64,000 nucleotides of DNA from Demequina litorisediminis (lineage in GTDB: Bacteria > Actinomycetota > Actinomycetes > Actinomycetales > Demequinaceae), in assembly GCF_030161615.1 (NCBI RefSeq), contig NZ_BSUN01000001.1:1426001-1490000 (forward strand), read 5' to 3'. A model generated the notes under the pieces. The model made no database searches, was not told where the DNA came from, and saw only the letters and a program-made list of their open reading frames with translations. Shown here one piece after another: positions 41,348 through 51,514 of the stretch. How positions within the stretch are numbered: position 1 is the stretch's first letter; each line of letters opens with the position of its first letter. Made by a program: the position numbers and the translations under genes.

Positions 41348-42553
41348 ACGCGGCGACGCCGCATCGGACCCGTGCCCTTGTCCTGTGTGATGCGGACTCC
41401 TATCTCAAGTGGGGCGTCAGCCGTGCGCTTGACCTGAGCGCCGCCGCGGACGTCGAGGTGGTGGTGGTGCGCTCGGCCGTGACGCCCTCGCGCGCGCAGG
41501 TGCGCGACGCGGTGGCGGGCCGGTGGCCAGACGTGCCGCTGCTGAGCCTCGATGAGGTGGCCTCCCGCCTCGAGGCCGATGCGCCCGACGTTCTGGTCCT
41601 CGCGGTGCGTGGACCGCTCGTGGAGCCTGGTGCAGCGCACGGTGGTGGCGCGGTTGAGCAAGCGTCCCGTGACCGTCTCGGGAATCCCTGGGGTCTGGTT
41701 TCCTCCCACGGTGCGCGGCGTCGATTTCCGGCGCGGCTGCGACGTGATGGTGGTGCACGCCCATGCCGAGCGAGAGGCGCTGACGACGATGGTCACGCCG
41801 GGAACCGTGGTGGCGCTCGCGTCGCTGGCGCGCGCCGCCGACCCCGTGCCCGCGCGCGGTGACGGTGCGGTGGTGTTCGCGCCGCAGGCGCTGGTGCCGC
41901 GCACCCGCGCCGAGCGAGCGCGCCTGTTGGAGGGCATCGTCGCCGCGGCGCAGGCGCATCCCGAGGTGCCGTTCATCATCAAGGTGCGTGGCGAGGAGGG
42001 TGAGGCGCAGACGCACGCGGAGTTCGCCTCGTATCCCGAGGCTCGCTGCGGCGCGCCCCGGGGTGCTGCCCCGCAACCTCGTGTTCGCACGCGGGCCGCT
42101 CAGCGACTTCCTGGGGGAGCGCGCGCTCTCGTCACGGTGAGCTCGACCGCCGCTTTGGAGTCAATCGCCGCCGACGTCCCCACGCTCATCCTCGACGACT
42201 TCGGAGTCGACGAGCAGCAACTCAACCTGGTGTTCGCTGCCAGCGGTTGCACGGGCCCGATGGCCCGCATGGTCACCCTGGACTTCCCGCGCGCGAGCGA
42301 GCGGTGGCGACGCTCCCACTACTTCCACGAGAACGCCGAGGATGACTGGGTCGACGTGACGCTCGCCCGGGTAGCCGCCGCCGCGCCGCATCCGGCCTTC
42401 ATGCCTGAGCCGCGCGGGCTGCGCGGGGTGGCACGAAGGGTGCGGCTCAGGTCGCAGGCACTCGGAGCGGCCGATGCTCCCTGGAGGCGGGCACTCGCGC
42501 GGGTGATCGTGGCGCCCGCGCTGGCATGGAGGGCTGTGGTGGTGAGGCGATGA
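41305..42553 (+). CDS. DUF6716-type putative glycosyltransferase
   Basis: 415-aa GT-B-like enzyme that starts inside the preceding gene (43-base overlap). The opening TRALVLCDADSYLKWGVSRA is characteristic of DUF6716 proteins from actinobacterial glycan clusters. Later features include VSGIPGVWFPPTVRGVDFRR, VVFAPQALVPRTRAERARLL, VTVSSTAALESIAADVPTLI and LDDFGVDEQQLN. Repairs are AGCT at 41624 and 42039, and one G restored in the run at 42113-42117. It probably adds a sugar or phosphosugar to the glycan made by its neighbours; donor and acceptor are unknown. ATGA overlap with the sulfotransferase-like gene. Confidence 0.75.
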
Positions 42554-43613
42554 CGCGGGTCGAGCATCTGGTGGCACACCTGGGAACGGAGCGCACCGGG
42601 TCCACGGCGATCCAGACGGCGCTGTCACGCCGCCGCGACCTGCTCGCCAGTCGCGGCGCGCTGTTCCCTCGGGCGTTCGGCAAGTCGAGCCACGGCGTTC
42701 TCGCGACGGCCTGCATGGACGGTCCGCTGGGGGAGTTCGAGCGGGCCGCGCTCAAGGACGCGGGCGCGGAACGGGAGGACCTGCCCACTGTCCTCGCCGA
42801 GCGGATCGACGCGGAACTCGCGCAGATCGCTGACCCGCGGCTCATCGTGGTGTCCAGTGAGCATCTGCACTCGCGGCTGCTGAACCTGGAATCCAAGCGG
42901 CGCCTCGCCGCGCACCTGACGCCGCTGGCGGAGCGCATCACCTTGCTGGTGTACCTGCGCCCCCAGGCGGATCTCGCCGCGAGCATCCATCACTTCCGCA
43001 TCAAGAACGGTGCGCCCAGGCCGGGGAGATGTTCCCCGACCTGGATGAGCGCAGGTGGGCGTACTTCGACTACTGCACCATGCTCGACGAGTATCGCGAG
43101 GCGTTTCCTGCCGCACGCATCGTCGCCGTGCCGTTCGAGCGCGGGAGCCTTGCCGAGGGGGACGTGGTGCGCGACGCGCTCGGGCGTGCCGGCGTGCCGT
43201 GTGATGCCGATGACCCCTTGCCGCGGGAGGACAACGCGGCGCTGAGCGCCGAGGCGGGTCTGTTTGCGGAGCGGCTCAACGCGATGCTGCCGCGCCGCGT
43301 AGGCGGCGCCCCGAACCCCCGCCGCGACCCCGTGGTGGAGCGCGCGCTTGCCGACTTCTCCGGCTCCGCCCCCCGCATTGACCGGGCGGCGGCCTCCGCG
43401 TTCCAGGCACGCTTCGCCGCCTCGAACGCGGCCCTGCGGGAGCGCTGGGTGCCGGACCTGCCGCCGTCCTTCGATGCGCTCGCTGGCTCGGGTCAGACGC
43501 CCGAGCCCGACGAGGCGGCCCTGATGGAGGTGGCCGCCGCGGTCATCGGCCGGCTGAGCGCGGAGCCTGCGCCGCCAGCGTGGGCTCGTCGCGTCCGCGC
43601 GCGCGGACGCTGA
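42550..43613 (+). CDS. Sulfotransferase-like protein
   Basis: 354-aa protein with a PAPS-type 5'-phosphate loop near the N-terminus, LVAHLGTERTGSTAIQTAL (family pattern HIGxxKTGTTxIQ). The 3'-phosphate region appears as RLIVVSSEHLHSRL and LLVYLRPQADLAASIHHFRI, with the Arg and Ser expected there. One missing C in the run at 43016-43018 (restored to CCCC, giving NGAPQAGEMFPDL) joins the two frames. Last gene of the glycan locus and overlapping the DUF6716 gene by four bases, so sulfation or a related modification of the surface glycan is the simplest guess. The substrate is unknown. Confidence 0.68.
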
Positions 43614-43670
43614 GGGGGCTCGCGCGGAGGTCGAGGCGGCTCGCGAGATCGCGGCGCCGATGCCGTCGAA

Positions 43671-43690
43671 CGCCGTCTCCGGAGACGGCG
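43671..43690. terminator. Perfect 20-base palindrome after the glycan locus
   Basis: CGCCGTCTCCGGAGACGGCG is self-complementary and lies about 60 bases after the sulfotransferase-like gene's stop. It may end the glycan operon; the lack of a loop also fits a protein-binding site. Confidence 0.45.
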
Positions 43691-43743
43691 CGGAGGCCAC
43701 ACCCGAGGGGCCCTGAGAGCGCCACGCCACGGCGTCGTGTTGA

Positions 43744-43780
43744 AACCTACGGTTCCGTAGCCTACGCTTGCGTAAGTTAC
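43744..43780. promoter_or_regulatory. Double palindromic operator upstream of the bkd operon
   Basis: Two adjacent inverted repeats of matching design, CTACGGTTCCGTAG (43747-43760) and TACGCTTGCGTA (43763-43774), lie about 65-90 bases before the E1-alpha start. Such TACGG/CCGTA sites are typical of TetR-family repressors of fatty-acid and branched-chain metabolism in actinobacteria. The regulator itself is not in the window. Confidence 0.6.
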
Positions 43781-43837
43781 GAGAGCGGCCTCCGCGTACC
43801 CCGCGAATGCCGCCGCGCCGATGCGAAGGAGGCATGC

Positions 43838-44969
43838 GTGACCGCTGGAGGACCCCTCTCGACGGATGGACTGGTGCAACTGCTCACCCCTGCGGGTGAG
43901 CGCATCGGCCACGAGCAGTACGACCCCCACACGGCCCACCTGACGCCGGACGATCTCCGCGCGTTTTGGCGGGACATGACCCTCACGCGCGCGTTCGACA
44001 TGGAAGCCACAAGCCTCCAGCGTCAGGGCGAGCCTGGGCCTGTGGGTGCAGTCGTGGGGTCAGGAGGCCGCGCAGATCGGCTCCGGCCACGCGCTGAACG
44101 GCCAGGACTTCGTGTTCCCCTCGTACCGCGAGCACGGCGTCGCCCTGACCCGCGAGGTGGACCTCGTCGAGGTGCTGCGGATCTTCCGCGGGCTCCAGCA
44201 CGGAGCATGGGACCCCGCGGATCACCGCTTCCACCTCTACACGCTCGTCATCGGCTCCCACGCCCTGCACGCCACGGGCTACGCGATGGCGATGGCCAAG
44301 GACGGCATGGTCGCCACCGGTGACCCCGAGCGTGACGGCGCCGTCGTCGCCTACTTCGGCGACGGTGCCACCAGCCAGGGCGATGTCGCCGAGGCACTCA
44401 CTTTTGCGTCGGTCTACGACGCCCCCATCGTGTTCTTCGTCCAGAACAACCAGTACGCCATCTCCGAGTCCGCCACCCGCCAGAGCCGCGTGCCCATCGC
44501 CGATCGCGGCAAGGGCGTGGGCATCCCCTCGGTGCGCGTCGACGGCAACGACGTCCTCGCCTCGCACGCCGTCACCCGGTGGGCCCTTGAGCACGCCCGC
44601 AGCGGCCAGGGCCCCGTCCTGATCGAGGCGTTCACCTACCGTCGCGGCGCACACACCACGTCCGATGACCCCACGCGCTACCGCTCGAAGGCGGAGGAGC
44701 AGGCGTGGGCCGAGCGCGACCCGATCGCCCGCCTCGAGGCGTATCTCACGGCCTCAGGCGAACTGTCCGACGACTACCGCGCGGCCGTCGACGCCGAGGC
44801 GAAGGCGCTGTGCGAGCGCACCCGCACCACCGTGCGCGGCTGGACCCGCGCGGATACCCGCGGCATGTTTGACCATGTGTATGCAGAGCCGCACGCCCTC
44901 GTCGAGGCGGAGCGCGCCTGGTTCGAGCGCTACGAACGCTCCTTCACGGACACGGAGGTGACCCGATGA
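43838..44969 (+). CDS. Branched-chain 2-oxoacid dehydrogenase E1 alpha subunit
   Basis: Thiamine-pyrophosphate-binding subunit that decarboxylates branched-chain 2-oxoacids (or pyruvate). 376 aa after AGCT repair at 44031-44035 (LQRQGELGLWVQSWGQEA). The TPP motif is VAYFGDGATSQGDVAEALTF (about residues 165-184) followed by IVFFVQNNQYAIS. FVFPSYREHGVALTREVD and the phosphorylation-loop region YRRGAHTTSDDPTRYR are typical of E1-alpha. GTG 43838 is chosen because AAGGAGG lies six bases upstream. The stop overlaps the E1-beta start, so the two are coupled to make the alpha2-beta2 E1. Confidence 0.92.
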
Positions 44970-46035
44970 CCACCCTTGACGAGCGTCCCAGCACGGCCAC
45001 GGCATCGGCCGTCCCCGAGCGCACCACCCTGACCATGGCTGGAGCCATCAACGCGGGGCTTCGCGCCGCGATGGAGCGCGACGACAAGGTCCTGCTGATG
45101 GGCGAGGACATCGGCGCGCTGGGAGGCGTCTTCCGCGTCACCGATGGCCTGCACAAGGACTTCGGTGACGAGCGCGTGATGGACACCCCGCTGGCGGAGT
45201 CCGGCATCGTCGGCACCGCCATCGGCATGGCGATGCGCGGCTACCGCCCCGTCATCGAGATCCAGTTCGACGGCTTCATCTTCCCCGCGTATGACCAGAT
45301 CACCACGCAGTTGGCCAAGATGCACTACCGCTCGGGAGGCCTCATTCAGCTGCCCGTGGTCATCCGCGTGCCCTACGCCGGCGGCATCGGCGCCATCGAG
45401 CACCACTCGGAAAGCCCCGAGGCGCTGTTTGCCCACACCCCCGGGCTGCGCATCATCTCTCCTGCCACCCCGCAGGACGGCTTCGACATGATCCAGCAGG
45501 CCATCGCGTCACCCGACCCGGTGCTGTTCTTTGAGCCCAAGGCCCGCTACTGGGACAAGGGCGAGGTAGAGCGCGGCCGCGTGAAGGCCCAGGCTCGACG
45601 GCGTCGGCGGTGCCTCCGCCGGTACGGCCGAGATGTCGCGCGCCCGGGTGGCCCGCGAGGGAGCCGACGTCACGCTCGTCGCGTACGGCCCCACCGTGCG
45701 CCTCGCGCTCCAGGCCGCCGAGGTGGCGGCGGGAGATGGCACCGATGTGGAGGTCATCGACCTGCGGTCGATCTCCCCGCTAGATTCCGATGCCGTGGTT
45801 CGCTCGGCCCGGCGCACCGGACGGGTGGTGGTGGTCCACGAGGCGCCCACGTCGTTTGGTGCGGGCGCCGAGCCTGAGTAGCCGCGTCCACGAGCAGGCC
45901 TTCTTCCACCTCCATGCGCCCGTCCTGCGGGTTGGGGGCTTCCACACGCCCTACCCTGGGGCCGTCTTCGAGCACGACTACCTGCCCAGCCTCGACCGCG
46001 TCCTCGACGCCGTCGACCGGGTCATGGCTCACTGA
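44966..46035 (+). CDS. Branched-chain 2-oxoacid dehydrogenase E1 beta subunit
   Basis: Transketolase-like partner of E1 alpha, 355 aa after AGCT repairs at 45591 and 45871. The N-terminal motif is [20 protein letters not shown], then [36 protein letters not shown] and [19 protein letters not shown]. The C-terminal half contains [30 protein letters not shown] and [20 protein letters not shown]. Without the second repair it would stop 50 residues early. An intact AGCT at 45349 lies in the same gene. Eleven bases separate it from the E2 gene. Confidence 0.92.
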
Positions 46036-46046
46036 GGGGAACGACG

Positions 46047-47458
46047 ATGCCCAACTTCCAGCGCTTCAATCTGCCCGATGCTGGCGAGGGCCTCACCGAG
46101 GCCGACATCGTCACGTGGTCCGTCGCCGTGGGCGACTCGGTCGAGGTCAACCAGCCGATCGTCGAGATCGAGACCGCCAAGTCGCTCGTGGAACTGCCCA
46201 GCCCCTTCACCGGGGTGGTGACGCAGGCTCCTCGTCGCCGAGGGTGACACCGTCGAGGTGGGCGCCCCCATCCTTGAGGTCGACATCGACCCCGACGGTG
46301 AGCCCGCCGCCCCCGCACCCACTCCCGAGGCCGTTGAGGTGCCGTCGGCCGATGCCGCAGTCGCCCCCGCGCCGGCCGCACCTGCCGCTCCCGCCGAGGC
46401 GGCCACGGCGGTGCCCGCCGCAGCCGCACCCGTGGAGGAAGGCTCTGGCGCCGTCCTCGTGGGCTATGGCGTGAAGGCCGGTTCCGTGACGCGGCGTGAG
46501 CGCCGCGAAGGATCGCTCGAGCCGATCGGTGGTGAGGATGCAGGTGCCCAGTACCCGGTGCTCGCCAAGCCCCCGTGCGCAAGGCTCGCCAAGGAACTCG
46601 GTGTGGACCTGACCACCATCACGCCCTCGGGCCCCGGTGGGCTGGTGACCCGCGAGGACGTCGAGCAGCAGGTCAAGGCCACGGCAGCGCAGACGCTCGC
46701 GACGTACCCCGAGGACGACCAGCCGTGGCTCGCCACCGGCACCACCACGCGCGATGGACGCTCCACCCGTGTTCCCGTGAAGTCGGTGCGCAAGCGCACC
46801 GCGGAGGCGATGGTGCAGTCGGCGTTCACCGCGCCGCACGTCACCGAGTTCCTCACGGTCGACGTCACCGAGACGATGAACCTGGTCGCGCGCCTCAAGC
46901 AGGACCGCGACTTCGCCGATGTGCGGGTCACGCCCCTGCTCATCGTCGCCAAGGCGCTGTTGCTCGCGGTGCGCCGCCACCCCGAGGTGAATGCCGCGTG
47001 GGATGAGGCCGCGCAGGAGATTGTTTACAAGCATTACGTGAACCTCGGCATCGCCGCGTCCACGCCCCGCGGCCTGGTGGTCCCCAACATCAAGGACGCC
47101 CACCGGCTGCCGCTGCACTCGCTCGCGGTGGAGCTTCAGAATCTGACCGCCGAGGCACGCAACGGATCCACCACGCCGCGCGCGATGAGCGACGGCACCA
47201 TCACCATCACGAACGTGGGTGCGCTCGGCATCGACACCGGCACGCCCATCCTCAACCCCGGCGAGGCGGCGATCCTCGCCTTCGGTTCCATTCGACAGCA
47301 GCCGTGGGTCCACGAGGGTGAGATCGCGATCCGCTCGGTGACTCAGGCTCGCGCTGAGCTTCGACCACCGCCTGGTGGATGGCGAACTCGGGGCGCGCGT
47401 GCTCGCCGATGTGGGCCGCGTCATGAACGACCCGAGCCAGGGCCTCGTCTGGGGCTAG
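46047..47458 (+). CDS. 2-oxoacid dehydrogenase E2 (lipoyl acyltransferase)
   Basis: Dihydrolipoamide acyltransferase core, 469 aa. There is one lipoyl domain (residues about 1-80; lipoyl Lys in [14 protein letters not shown]), an Ala/Pro linker and an E3/E1-binding domain restored as [15 protein letters not shown]. The catalytic domain ends with the active-site motif [16 protein letters not shown]. Repairs are AGCT at 46225, 46582 and 47344. Just before 46582 a C is missing from the run at about 46570-46574, so the +1 and -1 errors cancel and hide a short garbled stretch. No E3 gene is adjacent; the cell's general lipoamide dehydrogenase presumably serves. Confidence 0.92.
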
Positions 47459-48574
47459 GGCCGTCCGCCCCAGGTCACCGCGAGGGGTGACCCCACGAAC
47501 ACGCCGTAGGAGGCGAACGCTTCCTCGGCATGCCCGCGCTCGCGGGTATTGAGGCGCGTCAGGGGCGTCACGTCGATGGAGCACGCCTTCGCTCGCAGCG
47601 TGCGCTTCCACGTACCCACCACGCGCCCATCGCGCACCACGGTGGCGCGGAAGACGCCGTTCGAGCCGGGTACCACCGCGTCGAGATGGCCGTCGTCAAG
47701 AAAAGCGATCGTTCGCCGTAACCCAGCATGTACTCGTCGAAGCCGGGCGGCACCGCCCAGCCGGTCACAACCTCGACCCCTGCCCGAGCCTGCGGCGGCC
47801 GCATCGGCGCTCGCGAGCATCGGCCCGGCGAAGGTCTCCACCGTCTCGATGGCGTCCCCGGCCGCCACGACCCCGGCGCGGCAGTCGCGGACGCCGAGCC
47901 CCGTCCAACGCGCCAGGTCCTTGAGCGTGACGGGCCCATGGGAGCGGACGTACCGCACGGCAATCTCTCGCAGTGCGTCGTCGCGACTGAGGTCACGCTG
48001 CTGCGGTGCCCACTCGCGCAGCAGCACGAAGGTCTGCTCCTTGCCTACCTGCGGGGCGATACATGTGAGGCCCACCTGGGACGCGTACCACAGCAGGTGA
48101 TAGCCCACCTGGCCGGGTGTTTCGACGCCGGTGGCCGCGATCGCATCGAGGCACTGTGCGCGCGTCAGCCGACCTCCGCCCGTCAGCGCCTCGTCAAGCG
48201 CGGCGTTGGCGCGCAGGACCGTGTCCTCGTCAAGGCCAAGGAACGCGCGGCGCCGGGCCGCATCGCGCAGGGGCTTCTCGCCCATGAGGCGAAGCATCCA
48301 GGCTCGCATCCTCGGGCGGCACCAGGTGCACGGTGCCGCGCATCGGCCACGTCCGCAGCGCCTCGCGGCGTTCCAGGGCGGCCTCCACGTCGGCCTGGGT
48401 GGCGCCGGTCGTCCCGGCCGCGAGTCGCATGCCCAGTGACCACAGCCCACTCGCCAGGTCCTGAGCCTGCATGGCCCCACACCACGTCACGATGTCATGC
48501 ACCGAGGCCTCGCGCGTGCCGTCGAGCCGCAGCGCCCGCATCCTGAGCGACTGGACCTCGACCGCGGAGAGCAT
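47455..48574 (-). CDS. Winged-helix DNA-binding domain protein (YcaQ/AlkX-like)
   Basis: 372-aa member of the winged-helix DNA-binding family related to the HTH_42 DNA-glycosylase-like proteins. Conserved pieces are VTWCGAMQAQDLASGLWSLG, RTWPMRGTVHLVPPEDASWM (restored by AGCT at 48300), VTLKDLARWTGLGVRDC and VPPGFDEYMLGYGERS (restored by AGCT at 47788). One base is missing from the A run at 47700-47703; adding it gives SLFLDDGHLDAVVPGSNGVF. A role in repair of crosslinked or alkylated DNA is inferred from the family. Its stop overlaps the convergent E2 stop. ATG 48574 faces the DUF2332 gene. Confidence 0.82.
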
Positions 48575-48623
48575 GCGGTCCACGCTAGCCTCGTCACCAC
48601 TTGCACGCGCGGAAGGAGGGCAC

Positions 48624-49662
48624 ATGGGCCTTGAGGACTGGCGCGGTGAGCGCGCCGCTCTCGCCGCGCAGGTGCGCCTGTGGGCCGATGCGGTGCAGGA
48701 CTCGCCGCTGTACCGGCTCCTTGCGCAGGGCGTCGCCGACGACGAGCCGATGCTCGATGTTCTCGCGCGCATCCCCGGGGTGCCGCCCATGAACCTGCTG
48801 CTCGGCGCGGTGCAGGCTTCATCTCGCCCCGGGCGACCCGCTCGCCGCCTGGTATCCGCACCTCACGGAGGCGGCACGCCCCGCGGGGCCCGATGCCTAC
48901 GCGGCCTTCCGCGAGTATGTGCTGGAGCGGGCGGACCTGCTGGTCGCGGAGGCGACCGCGCGACGCACCCAGACCAACGAGACGGGCCGTGCCGCGGTGC
49001 TGTTGCCCTTCGTGGCGGCCTTCGCGCGCGACGAGCCGGTCCACGCCATCGACCTGGGGGCATCGGCCGGACTCAACCTGTGCCTGGACCGCTTCGCGTA
49101 TCGCTATGTGACGCCTGGGCCGGACGGGGTCCGCGAGACCCGCCTGGGCGCGGGACCGGTGGACATGGTGTGCGAGTGGCGCGGCGACGGGCCGCCCGCG
49201 GGCGCGATCCCCATGATCGCGTCGCGCACCGGCATCGACCTGCATCCGGTGGACGTGACGGACGCCGACCAGGCGGCGTGGCTTGAGGCCCTCGTGTGGC
49301 CCGAGCACGCGCACCGGCGCGAGCGACTGCGCGCCGCCATCGACGTGCGCCGCGGGATGGACGTCGCGATGATCGCGGGCGATGCCGCCGCGCTGCTCGC
49401 GGAGGTCGAGGCCGGACTGCCCGCGGGGCCCCTCGTGATCTGGCACACGGTCGCGCTGTATCAGGCGCCAGCCGAGGTCCACACGGAACTCGACGTGGTG
49501 ATCGCCGACCTCTCTCGCAGACGCCGGGTGTTGAGGCTCGGCATGGAGCCCGTGGTGGGCATGCCGGACACCCAGGTACGGGTGGGGCCGTCCTTCGATC
49601 GAGGGCGGCTGGCCGCCACCGCGCACGCGCACGGGAGGTGGGTCGCGCCCGCGTACCCTTGA
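48624..49662 (+). CDS. DUF2332 domain-containing protein
   Basis: 345-aa cytoplasmic protein that fills the DUF2332 family length. Characteristic stretches are LRLWADAVQDSPLYRLLA near the start, TNETGRAAVLLPFVAAFA, and a Rossmann-like motif IDLGASAGLNLCLDRFAY. The end holds LVIWHTVALYQAPAEV and RLGMEPVVGMPDTQVRV. The glycine-rich motif looks like a methyltransferase SAM loop, but activity is not established for the family. AGCT repair at 48814-48818 restores GAVQLHLAPGDPLAAWYPHL. GGAGGGCAC precedes ATG 48624. Confidence 0.87.
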
Positions 49663-49665
49663 CGC

Positions 49666-51514
49666 ATGTCCGTCGACGCCCTCGTCACGATGACGGGCGC
49701 CGTCCGCGACGTCTTCCTGGGCCTCACGGCTGGCGCCCTCGTGATCCTCGCCGCCGTGGTTCCCCCGCGCCATCCCGCGGCCGAGCGTGCCTCGCTGATC
49801 GCCCGCGTCGCCTCGGGAATCTGGGCGCTGTCATCGGTGGCCTACATCTTCCTGTCCTACGCGTTCATCAGGAACGAGGCAGTGGAGCCCGATCGGTTCA
49901 TCGAAGAGGTGTGGTCCTTCGTCACCACCATCGACCTCGGCAAGGCCTACCTCCAGATGGCGATCGCCGCCGTCCTGGTCTCGGTCCTCGCGGGCCTGGT
50001 GCGGCGCCCCGCTGCGGCGGCCTGGACTCTCGTGCCCGTGGTGTGGGCCCTTGGATGGCAGGCGCAGACAGGTCACGCGGCGGGCGCATCGGACCACCAC
50101 CTGGCCACCACGGCGATGTTCCTGCACCTGGTGGGCTCGGCGCTGTGGATGGGTGTCCTGGGAGCGCTGTTCCTCATGCGGGGGCCGCTGGGCCTTGACG
50201 CCAAGAACGCGGTGCGGCGCGGCTCACGCATCATGATCTGGGCGGCGATCGCGCTCATCGTGTCCGGCGTGGCGAACGCTTACATCCGCCTGGGAAGCCC
50301 TGCCGACCTCGTCACCACCACCTACGGGTGGTTGCTGGTGGCCAAGATCGTGCTCATGTCGCTGGCCGTGGGGCTTGCGGCGTGGCACCGACGTACCGCG
50401 CTGCCGCGCCTCACGGAACAGCAGGTGCGCGACCGGTTCTGGCGCGTGATGGCGGTGGACGTCGCCGCGATCGTCGCCGTCATCGTCATCGCCGCCGTCC
50501 TCTCGGGAACCGCGCCTCCGCTGCCCATCGTCGCGCTCGAGGACCCGAGCCCCGCGTACTACCTGACCGGCTACGAGCGCCGCCGGCGCCGTCCTTCTTC
50601 AACTGGATCGGACTGTGGCGTCTCGAGATCCTCACCGCGTTCGCCTGTGCGTCCGCCGCCGCCGTCTACGTGCGCTGGGTGGTGCGCCTGCGCCGCCGCG
50701 GCGACACGTGGCCCTGGTATCGCACCGCGAGCTTCCTGCTCGGCATCGTCGTGATGGTGTGGATCACCCAGGGTGGGCCCGCCATCTACGGCATGGTGAC
50801 GTTCTCGGGGCACATGGTCGAGCACATGATGATCGTGATGCTGGCGCCGCTGCCCATCACGTTCGGCGCCCCCGTGACCCTCGCGCTGAGGGCCCTCGCC
50901 CCGCGCACCGACGGCACGCGCGGCCCGCGCGAATGGCTCCGGGTCATCGTCGAGTCCCGCTTCCTGGGGTTCCTCTCGAACCCCATCGTGGCGGCCGTCA
51001 ACTTCGCCGGCTCGCTGTTCATCTTCTATTACTCGCCGCTGTTCGAGTTCGCCCTGCGCAACCACGTGGGCCACCTCGCGATGATCGTGCACTTCACGCT
51101 CGCCGGGTACCTGTTCGCGAACGCGCTCGTGGGCATCGACCCCGGTCCCAAGCGCCCCGGCTATCCGCTGCGGGTGGTGCTGCTCTTCGCGACCATGGCC
51201 TTCCACGCCTTCTTCGGCGTCTCGCTGCTCAGGCTCCGAGGTGCTCCTCGCGCCCACCTGGTTTGGGCTGATGGGGCGCACCTGGGGGCCCGATGCGATC
51301 ACCGACCAGCAGTACGGCGGGCAGATCGCGTGGGGCATCGGCGAGCCTGCCGGTGCTGGCGCTCGCGATCGGCGTCATCATCACCTGGCGGCTGGCCGAT
51401 GAGAAGGAAAGCAGGCGCAAGGACAGGCAGGCCGAGCGTGATGACGACGCCGAGCTCAAGGCCTACAACGAGATGCTTGCGCAGGCCGCCGAGAACGACC
51501 GACGGATGGGCTGA
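49666..51514 (+). CDS. CopD-CtaG fusion, copper resistance / cytochrome oxidase assembly membrane protein
   Basis: Polytopic membrane protein of 615 aa. The N-terminal half is a CopD-like copper domain (residues about 1-290) with HLATTAMFLHLVGSALWMGV and a series of hydrophobic segments. The C-terminal half is the CtaG/Caa3 domain with MVTFSGHMVEHMMIVMLAPL and the histidine-containing FALRNHVGHLAMIVHFTLAG and FHAFFGVSLLSSEVLLAPTW. A copper-delivery role for oxidase assembly is inferred from both families. Repairs: AGCT at 51231 and 51344, and one base missing near 50575 (probably the T of AGCT, giving TGYELPPAPSFFNW). It starts four bases after the DUF2332 stop. Confidence 0.88.
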
